Assembly: GCF_011074885.1 (NCBI RefSeq)
Contig: NC_054688.1
Span: 1,116,001 to 1,180,000, forward strand
Reading direction: 5' to 3'
Length of the DNA: 64,000 bases
Source: Brettanomyces bruxellensis
Lineage: Eukaryota > Ascomycota > Pichiomycetes > Pichiales > Pichiaceae
Part shown: positions 32,052 through 40,700 of the stretch, piece after piece
Layout of the letters: the number at the start of each line of letters is the position of its first letter
Numbering within the stretch: position 1 is the stretch's first letter
Position numbers and translations under genes: made by a program
Notes under the pieces: model-generated
Seen by the model: the letters and a program-made list of their open reading frames with translations, nothing else
The model's database searches: none
Told to the model about the DNA's origin: nothing

Positions 32052-33245
32052 AATGTTTGCAGTTTTATTCAGTTCAATCGACAATTAAGCTTTATCGCAG
32101 AGATCAAGAAAATGCCTGATGCAGGAGAAGTGTCGAACAAGAACTGATCAATATTGCTCGGTTTGTTCTGATGCCCCTAAGGTATGCGAGAATAATTTGG
32201 AAGCCGATGTCTTGTACTTAATTTAATTTTTTTATTTTAATTATCGTGAATTATTTTTCTCGCTCCCTTTTTAATAGGGCGAGCGGTAATGAGTAAGCAG
32301 TAATTTTTTTTTAATTAATTAACCGGTATTAGCTTTCAGAACTACATTATACTTTTTGATTCTTTTTTTCTCTTGTCCATGTTTCTAACTCTGTAGCGCC
32401 TAAAGTGGGTAAGTGGACTTTTTTTTCAAGCGGAGAAAGTCTGATCGATTGATTCATGACTTAAAGCTGATAACGAATAATCACTGATCAATGTATGCAT
32501 ATTAAAGCAGGGAAAAGATCCTGGTCCAAGTATTAATTCCAAAATATATATACTATGTATGTGGTCAGATCATGCTGCAGATCCATTTGAAAATTAGCAC
32601 CAAACAACTTCATCCTAATCCCAAATTCTTTTTTTATTTGTTTTCCAGTGACTTAGTCTTGTGCGTGGAGTCAGATTTGTCTTCTCTGTTTCAAACTTAA
32701 CGGGGCAAAGAATGAGAGGGGCTGCTTTTTACACAATAGCCATTACTGAAAACTGACTTTGCCGAACAATCGAGGGACGTCAGGGTGAAGAAGTCAGCGG
32801 TGAAAAAAAAAAAAAAAAAAAAAAATTTCAGCGCACAAAGTTTTTTCGCTCACTAAAGAAGTAAGCAGGCGAGCAGCCATATGAGTTCGAAATGAACAGT
32901 TACGTAGGTAAGGTTGTTCATGTATATCTTCCCGAAGATTCATCTATTAGCAGTTACAATGTTGTTATTGTGAGTTCTTCATTGAAAATCAGGATGCTTC
33001 TAGAAAAAGACATTCACTTACAAAATGTAAAGCACCTAGAATTACAACTTACAGGCAGTACACATTTCTTAATCATCAAGCCCCAAACGGCCAAATTACA
33101 GCATAAAATTAACTATAAACCCAGCAGATATAGCATTCAATAGAATGAATGCAAAGAACTGACGTCAAAAAATTGAAACAATAAAGCAGTCACATGCTGA
33201 ACGAACGGCCAATAAAGGAACCGCAGGCAAGCATCACTAACTTGC
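32052..33245. other. ADE17 upstream region and RPL15 3' flank
   Basis: About 1.2 kb without a supported gene. GAGTCA at 32668-32673 is TGACTC on the ADE17 strand, the core bound by Bas1/Gcn4 in yeast purine genes (established). A 23-base A-run is at 32803-32825. A frame of 83 codons at 32892-33143 starts with ATG but has no recognisable domain and is probably chance. Confidence 0.5.
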
Positions 33246-33860
33246 TTAATGTCTGTATCTCCACAAAGAAAGAGTGTTGTGAACCTTCCAGTTGTGGTAT
33301 TGACCCTTTCTGGTCTTGTTGTACAAATGGCCCTTCTTGATACCTCTGTACTTCTTTCCAGCGGAAGTGAGACCTCTCTGTTCTCTGTGCTTGTGAACAG
33401 GGTTGCAGATCCAGTTGTATCTTGGGTCTCTTCTGATAGCCTTGTGGAATGGATCAACACAAATAACCTCAAAGTACTTGTATGAAGAATCCTGGTTAAC
33501 CCAGTATGAGTTAAGAACTCTCAAGTTACTCACTCTCCTTCCAACTCTCTCCTCGGCAGTAGCTCTCATTGGCTTCTGGTACTTCAACTCATTAATACCC
33601 TGAGTTGTTGGCTTACCGTAGTTAACACCCTTTCTGACAGGTCTCTTTCTGTTACCTCTTCTGATTCTGACTCTGTAGACAACAAATCCCTGCTTGGCCT
33701 TGTATCCCAACTTTCTGGCGGTTTCTGGCCTGGTTGGTCTCGAAGCTCTGTGAATAACATTCTTTTGTCTGTATTCCCAGCATCTGACTCTTGACAAGAA
33801 TCTCATAACATCAGACTGCTTCTTTCTGTGCAATTCTTCAACGTATTTGTAGGCACCCAT
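33246..33860 (-). CDS. RPL15: 60S ribosomal protein eL15
   Basis: A 204-residue protein with the exact eL15 length and sequence throughout: [20 protein letters not shown] at the start, [20 protein letters not shown], and SLWRYRH at the end. eL15 is a core component of the large subunit, bound to 25S rRNA near the base of the L1 side (established). The gene is uninterrupted. Its promoter carries Tbf1- and Cbf1-type sites about 180-230 bp upstream of the ATG. The codon usage looks like that of a highly expressed yeast gene. Confidence 0.98.
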   Translation of the reverse strand: MGAYKYVEELHRKKQSDVMRFLSRVRCWEYRQKNVIHRASRPTRPETARKLGYKAKQGFVVYRVRIRRGNRKRPVRKGVNYGKPTTQGINELKYQKPMRATAEERVGRRVSNLRVLNSYWVNQDSSYKYFEVICVDPFHKAIRRDPRYNWICNPVHKHREQRGLTSAGKKYRGIKKGHLYNKTRKGQYHNWKVHNTLSLWRYRH

Positions 33861-36298
33861 TTTCGGTTATTAGTTTTCGCAACACTCGTTAATTTGTGGT
33901 TGGTTCAAGTCCTCAAGTTTAAGACCTGGTTAATCACTAGTTGGTGCTCAAGTATGTTAAAAATTATTCCTTTCTCCCATCGCGATGCTGACTGAAGATA
34001 AAAAAAATTTTGTGCACAAAAAAAAATCCAAAACGAAAAACCCTATACCAAAATATCAGGGTTAGATATTTTGTGATGAATCACGTGATTAAGTGCTTAC
34101 ATTTAAGTTCATTCCACATTTTTCATGTTCTCTACTTTCTACACACTTTCCATTAGTGTTTTGATTGCACCGAGGTAATGATACGGAAGGTGCCGATTAC
34201 ATCAGCATGCAAATAGAAATTGCAGAGAGGCTCTCGCATAGTAGCTATTAGAAGATTGATTATTGGCGGTTGACTAATTAGCTAGTTTCATCTTCAAGTT
34301 TTTCACATGTTTGTAATATGTGCATACTGTATTTGAGTTAAATCTTCTATGCCCTATCAACCTGGTCGATCCTAAACGTAGATATATCACTGGTTCCTTT
34401 GTTTACGCCAAATTTAGACTGTCTAAAGAATCTGGGATCTTTAACGTTCGCAGACACCTGTACACCAAACCGGGCACAAAGAACAGAATATGAGTGTTTT
34501 AGCGCTGTTAGATAAAAACAATGGGATATTTTGTAGTACTTGTCATACTCACGTCAGATTTCAACTGATTAAATAGATACATCTCCGCTAACATATTTAT
34601 GCCCATGATTTCGCACAAAATTCCATTTCATGATAGCAATAGATACATTCTTTCTGAATTACTTGATTAATAATTCAAAGCAACAAGAAGAATGCATCTC
34701 AAGTTGTAAGTAACAGGACTTACTATGACGAATTTTCTGTACCACGCCATTTATTGGCCGAAGTTTAACGATTTAGCAATACTAACAGAAATTAACGATG
34801 CATTTTAACGGGACGGCTGATTTTCTACTTTGTTAAGTGTATTTTACAATCTAATTGTGGACTAGGTGGATAACTTAGGGGAAAAAAATCTTTATTTTTC
34901 AGATTTTCATTCTTGATCTTATATTATGATGACACTCAGAGGATAACGGAAGTTTAAAGAAATTGCAAAAAGTTTAGCAACACATTGATGGTTTCAAGTT
35001 GAAGAAATAAGTAACTTTGTGGGGAGATTAGGGATTGAATTATGATTTGATAAGCGTTTGAATTTAATGCAAAGGGATTGGATAGACAAAATTCACTAAA
35101 TTTATTGTGGAAATAAGCGACAGGCTCAACCAACCTGTGCTGATACAAATTTATTGATCTGAAGCATAATATTAGTGCGGGAAAACCGCTTTTTGAGCAC
35201 GAAATTGAGAGAACTAAAGTTTAAAATGTTGGAATGCACTAATACTCAAATTACCGAGAATAGAAACCCTACTCAATATTGCTTGCCGATGATTGGTCGA
35301 AGATGCGGAAACAAATCCAAAATCATGTAGAACAGCATGAGTTCATTCATTCAGGAAATTGAATGATGCTATTGAAATGAATTAATGAATACCAATTGTG
35401 CTTTTACTAATGTGAAATCTCACATGATTCCGCACAGGGAAACTGCAAATTGTCACGGGAGCTAGGAAAACATGAAAGAAAAAAAAATTGGGGTAAAAAA
35501 TGCTATGCATTCATTTTTCAGGAGTGGTCAGACTTCTGCATTCGAAGATGTAACTGATGAATCATTTAATCAAATTATGAAGTCCAGTTTGTTTTCACTT
35601 TGATGTTTCGTCTAATTTAGCCATTTTAGAAAATTGATAAATTCGGCATCCCTAATTTGCTTAATGCGGGGAATAGCATAATTTAAGGTTTGGCTTTATT
35701 TCACTTCGCATGCGTTTGTTTTCCGAAGTTTGACCCGGGCGAGTTTTCATTATTACGGTTCCTGTTATGAAAGAACAAGTTTTTTTTATCTTTCGCATTC
35801 TTGTTATCGCTGGAACGCACTATTTGAAATTATTCATTTTTTGTTCGCTATGGGAAAGGAAAAATAAAAAAAAATAAAAAACGCAAGTGATGTGATGAAG
35901 ATTACTCCGGGATTTACGCATGCCGTTTCTCCAGATTAAATTCAGTCCCACTATCGGGCAAGCTTTCCGCCCAGCCCAAACATTGGTCATTCGCGCTTTT
36001 TTTTTGAACCTCTCTCTATCAGATCAATAATTGATATATCTCTCTCACTGCAGCAACTTCCCCATTTCTGCATATTAGCTTTATGCCCCCTTGTCCTGTC
36101 TTCTGATTTGCTGTTTCCCACTCGCTGTTCCCATCACTATTATGAACCGTCTTCCTTCATTTATTTTTTTTTTCTACAATCCATTTTTTTCCTTGCTATC
36201 CCTAATTCTTTTCTTGTTTCCCACTCTATCCTTTTTCTTTTCCCTTTTGGTTTCTCCCTCTTTTACTTTCCCACATCCACAATCAGATCAAAGTCTAA
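33861..36298. other. 2.4 kb gene-poor AT-rich region
   Basis: Beyond the RPL15 promoter I see no complete gene. There is a GTAAGT at 34706-34711 preceded by a tiny ATG frame (34692-34705), and a perfect TACTAAC at 34780-34786, so a spliced transcript or non-coding RNA may be present. From about 36000 the plus strand is pyrimidine-rich and ends in CTCCAG at 36334-36339, a good 3' splice-site look-alike just inside the open frame that leads to the OM14-like gene. Confidence 0.45.
34039..34089 (-). promoter_or_regulatory. RPL15 promoter: two Tbf1-type sites and a Cbf1 E-box
   Basis: AACCCTA at 34039-34045 and AGGGTTA at 34058-34064 are Tbf1-type telomere-repeat-like sites in opposite orientation. 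TCACGTGAT at 34081-34089 is a perfect Cbf1 E-box. The cluster lies 179-229 bp upstream of the RPL15 ATG. The Tbf1/Cbf1 pair is the known arrangement at ribosomal protein genes in yeasts that do not use Rap1 for this, such as Candida albicans (established). Confidence 0.65.
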
Positions 36299-36838
36299 TC
36301 AGACCAGAACCTGATATTTTGCCTCTTATCTCGCTCCAGAAATAAGAAAAAAACAAGAAAACCAAACAAATCGTCTTCACCAAGCCGAAAAGAGCGTCAC
36401 ACGCACCATTTATCCCCTGCTAAATCAGTTGCATCCTTATACAGATCAACAAGTAAATTAGCAAGAAGTAGAAGCAGATCAAGTTCTCAAGCAACCGCCG
36501 TTCCTTCTACAAGTACAATTGCAACTTCTCAAACAGCCCTTTCTGGCACTGAAACCGCTATAAAGGAAACTCACAAGCAAGAAAAGAATACAGAAAGTAC
36601 CCCCCAAAGGTCAAGCTCTGTTCATTTTTCTGAAGACCAAACTCCTGTTTCCGAAACATCTACAGCCGTTGAATCTTCAAGTTTATCTAACGATCTTAAC
36701 GATAGCCCATTAAAAGGTAAATCCAGCAAATCGTCTCAAGTATCTAAACTACCACTACTCGATCCATTTCCAACTGTTTCTGTACAAATTTCCAGTTCAG
36801 CAAAAATAGTCGAACCAACAAACCTAGAAAATTCAGAT
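36299..36838 (+). other. 180-codon ATG-less open frame joined to the OM14-like CDS
   Basis: After the stop TAA at 36296-36298 the frame of the downstream CDS stays open for 180 codons with no ATG. It encodes a Ser/Thr/Lys-rich stretch (KPNKSSSPSRKERHTHHLSP, later KLARSRSRSSSQ) with coding-like character. It may be the true N-terminal part of the gene, joined to an upstream first exon through a 3' splice site near 36339. No canonical 5' splice site lies close by. A near-cognate start is another option. Confidence 0.5.
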
Positions 36839-37342
36839 ATGTCTACACCAGTCGAAAAGAGTATCAATACGGCAGCAAGTAAAGTCGAGAAGGCCACTTC
36901 TCCTTCGAAAACCGAAGCATTGAAAGATAAGGCCAAGAAGGCTTCCAGCTCCATAAAGGAGAATGCTTCGAAGGCTTCTGACACAATTAAAGAGAATGCA
37001 TCAAAGGCTTCCGGCGCTATCAAGGAGAATGCTTCGAAAGCATCTAAAGAGGCCGATAACTTCTTTAAGAAGATTATATCTGCCGTTACAGGTGGACTTT
37101 CCTCCGTTGCTTCAACAACTGAATCAGTTGTTTTGAACTACCCAGTTGCCACATCCAATTTCACAGCAATCTTGTCTGCTGGTTTGACCACTCTTCTTTT
37201 CCAGAAAACTTGCCCTAAGTACACACCAAAGTGCCCAACCAAGCACTTGTACGGTGGAGTTTTCTCCATTGTCGCCTCTACTTTGGCCATCGTGGACTCG
37301 TTTGCTATCTACTACAATCATAAGAAGCAACTTACAAATTAG
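36839..37342 (+). CDS. OM14-like small membrane protein with 11-residue repeats
   Basis: A 167-residue product from the first ATG. Residues 24-78 are five consecutive 11-residue units (type ASDTIKENASK), which would form an amphipathic 11/3 helix as in synucleins and perilipins. Two hydrophobic segments follow, about residues 101-122 and 138-155, separated by a CPKYTPKCPTK loop, and the end is YYNHKKQL. The spacing of the C-terminal part (NYPV..., two helices, YY..KK end) resembles yeast Om14, a mitochondrial outer-membrane protein (family comparison from memory, weak). Yeast OM14 has an intron near its start, which would fit the ATG-less frame upstream here. It converges with DNF3. It could also be a lipid-droplet or ER protein. 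Confidence 0.6.
   Translation: MSTPVEKSINTAASKVEKATSPSKTEALKDKAKKASSSIKENASKASDTIKENASKASGAIKENASKASKEADNFFKKIISAVTGGLSSVASTTESVVLNYPVATSNFTAILSAGLTTLLFQKTCPKYTPKCPTKHLYGGVFSIVASTLAIVDSFAIYYNHKKQLTN
36908..37072 (+). repeat. Five 33-bp units encoding an 11-mer amphipathic repeat
   Basis: Five in-frame 33-bp units encode KTEALKDKAKK, ASSSIKENASK, ASDTIKENASK, ASGAIKENASK and ASKEADNFFKK. The hydrophobic positions and lysines keep the same register in all five. The middle three are nearly identical at protein level but differ at many third codon positions, so they are not a fresh DNA duplication. Confidence 0.85.
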
Positions 37343-37764
37343 ATAGGTTTCTTCTGATCTACCTTCTTTCTTTTGCTTTTTGTTGTCCTTTTTTCGTCTC
37401 TATTTTTTGACTTTTCCTTCTTTATTTTAGTTATTAACGACGTAGCAAATGAGGGGAAAGTATGAATAAGTACAGATTTGAAATCTAATCTGTTGCAGTT
37501 GATACTTCCAGCTCCTAGCTTCGTTTCATGATTTCTTGCTACGTCCATTATTTTTTTATCTTCACTATACTCTTAGCAGTGCTTTCCGTCTATTTATTTA
37601 TTTATTCACTCGTAACAACGCGATAATTGAGCGGGCATCCCAAAGATACAATATAATACGATAAAATATTATAACATACGTACAATCTACAGGTGGTGAG
37701 TCGAGTTCAATGGAATGAAGCTTAAAACTAATCTAAAAATATACTATACAATATCTATATCACC

Positions 37765-40700
37765 TTACTGCTCTTCTAAATCTTTCATCCTTCTCTGTAA
37801 AACTTCATCGATGTTAAGTTCTCCAGTTTCTTCCACAATGCTGTTTTTATTCTTATTTCTCGTGAACATCCCTGTAATCTTGCTTCTGCTTCTTGGCCTT
37901 CTGCTTCCAACAGTATCTCCTCCTCCATAAGAATCTTTTTGCTGCTTTCTAATCCTAACTATTTTACCTGAAGGAAGCATAACATCGTTATATCTCTCCG
38001 TTGCATGAACAGTAACAGCCTTAGGAGATTGTGGAAGTGGCTTTTGAGGATCAACCATCATGTCTCTTCTTTTGCGTGTGGCCTTCGAAGTGTGTGCAGA
38101 ACCTTTACGCATAAATGAGCTGACTTCATGAGCAACACGACGAGATTTAGGCCATCTCTTTATGGTATTTTCTTCTAATTGATCTTGGTGAAGCCAGCAC
38201 CAGCCTTGTTTAAGCGATCCATACGACAAGAGTTCTAGTTTTTGCCTCACATTTGGATCCTGTTCCAACTGCTGGAAAATATCCGTATCTGTTGGATGCA
38301 ACCATCCACGCAAGAAGTGGTATATTACATCCATAAAGAGACCAACAAATATGAGTGCCAATATACTGGCCCAAAACGTAGGGTCGCGACCAAAATGGTA
38401 GAGAAGACCATATCTCACATAAAAGATCTTTGGGAGACGATTAAGGTTAAGTCCAACAAGTAAAATAAGCCAGGTAAGCCATCCACCCACTGAAATAACC
38501 CAGGCTATAACGGGGACTTTAGAGATGTTGTGCGTCTCAATTAGACAGCATTTAGTGGACACCAAAAACACTATTGCGGTATATATGACATTTCCAAGTG
38601 GATATGTGGTATTGTCCATAGTTGCATTGAAGCCATAGATGTACACCATGGTAAAGAACAACGTCACCGACTGCGATGCACTCAAAATTATCCACTGCAA
38701 GAAAACTTTTAAACTGAATGCTTGGCCTTCTCTACCAATGGCATACAACTCGGGAACCGCAATCAAAGTTGAAGAACGCAAATCCATGTCGAACATACCA
38801 ACAAACATCACCGGCAAAGATGTGAACAACGTGTTGTACATGGATAAAGACCATGGCTCGTACAACGACGAACCAGTGTACAAGGTGTATCTCTGGTAAA
38901 GGAACTGCGTAAGATAAAACATGAGCTCTTTGTAAAACGTGCAAAGAACAAACTTCGACGTTCGCACATAGTTATACCTGCCATGGACAAAAAGAAGTTT
39001 TTGCAAAAATCTAAACCGTGCAATCGAGTAGTCAGAGACTCTTGCGGCCTGAAGGCCTTCTTTTCCCGTGATTCCAACACCAACATCAGCATTTTGGATC
39101 ATGGCAATATCATTGGCACCATCACCAATGGCAAGAGTAACTTTACCTTTTTTCAAGTTTCGAACTCTGCCCACAAGTGAAGCCTTTTGGGAAGGGCTTG
39201 CCCTACAGCAAATGACTGAATCGGCCTTCACTCCTAGCGAAATGAACACAGACATAATCGTCATATCCTCGTCTATAGCCGATAGAGTGGGACCATCAAT
39301 AACTACAACGCAGTGTGCAACATTACCCTCATCGAGCTCAATTTCGGCCGCATTCATGATCGTGCTCAACTCGGATATTGTGTTTTTCTCAATCGACAAA
39401 ATTACCACTTTCGAGTAGTCCTTGATCAACTTGCACGAGTAACCGATGTTAATTGCAGTTTCTCTTTTATCGCCAGTCAACATCCACATCTTAAGTCCGG
39501 CCCGCCGGAGTTTCTCGATTGTCTCAGGAACACCCGCCTGCAATTTATCCTCAATTGCAGTACATCCCAAAAGGCTAAATCCACTCTCCTCAATTTCTCC
39601 ACCAGTTTCCTCGACTTTCTTGGATCTATTCTTAACTGCCATCTTTGCAGCTCCATACTTGGCCTCCCAGGTATCAAATTCAGCCTGCGTAATTGGTTTG
39701 CACGCATAAAGCAAAGTTCTCAAACCGTCCGACGAGAACTCATCAACATGCTGAAGCGTTCTCTCAATCACAAACTCCTCATTCACCAACAACTTGTCCG
39801 ATGGAATGTAACTGCTCTCTTTGAACTTTTGACGCTGTTGCAAATTCATCGAACGGCGAGATTGCTCCAGAACCTGTTGAACTTCTCTGTTTTCATTCTC
39901 ATTGTCTGTTAGAGAAGAAATCGAAAGCTTAGGACCAGAGCCGGCAAATGGAGAAGGAGGAGAAAAACTCATGCTTGAAACTCTTGGTTTACTCATTCCA
40001 GACACTCTTCCCCCGTTGGCAGATGCTATATCCATAGATCTGTTGCTGAGAACCAAGTCTGCTTCCATCTGCTTTCTTTCAGTGATGCTTTTGGAAAGCT
40101 GCTCTTTTTTAGCCTCAGCGATATGTCTTGCCTGCAATCTTTTCATGATCACGTTATCTGCACCTTTACACAGAACGTAGATCCGGTTATTCGGGAATTT
40201 CACAATGACGGACATCCTCTTCCTTGAAGAACTGAAATCCACCACATCGAGAATCTTGTACTCCTCATAAGCAGGATCCTTGTCGAATCCATTCGGATAC
40301 AACTTGAGTGTGACATTGTCTCTTTTCCTAGAGAAAAACACAAAGCCCATGTCACTTGCAGCCTGGACTAAGGCTAACTCGTCTGGTGATGATGCCTGAT
40401 ACTCAATAGCACCGTCTTCATCCTCTTCCTCCTCATTACCACTTTCAGATGAGCCCTGACCACCATTTTCACCCACTTTCTTAGGAAGACACGTATGGCA
40501 AAGAGCCATCGAAAGCAGAAACATCTTTGCCTTTCTTGCATACAAGGTCTGTGGGTGTGTCTGAATATATTGGATCAGATCCACCGACGATTTTAGACTC
40601 GACGATGCACTTCCACGACTTTTCGTACTGGCAGTGCTCAACTTCCGAGATGGTACGGCACCGGATTTCTTGATGTTGCCTCTGCTTAAAGATGCCATAC

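Noticed and set aside
32892..33143. 83-codon plus-strand frame between ADE17 and RPL15
   Set aside because: Starts with ATG but has no known motif, sits in the RPL15 3' flank, and length is compatible with chance.
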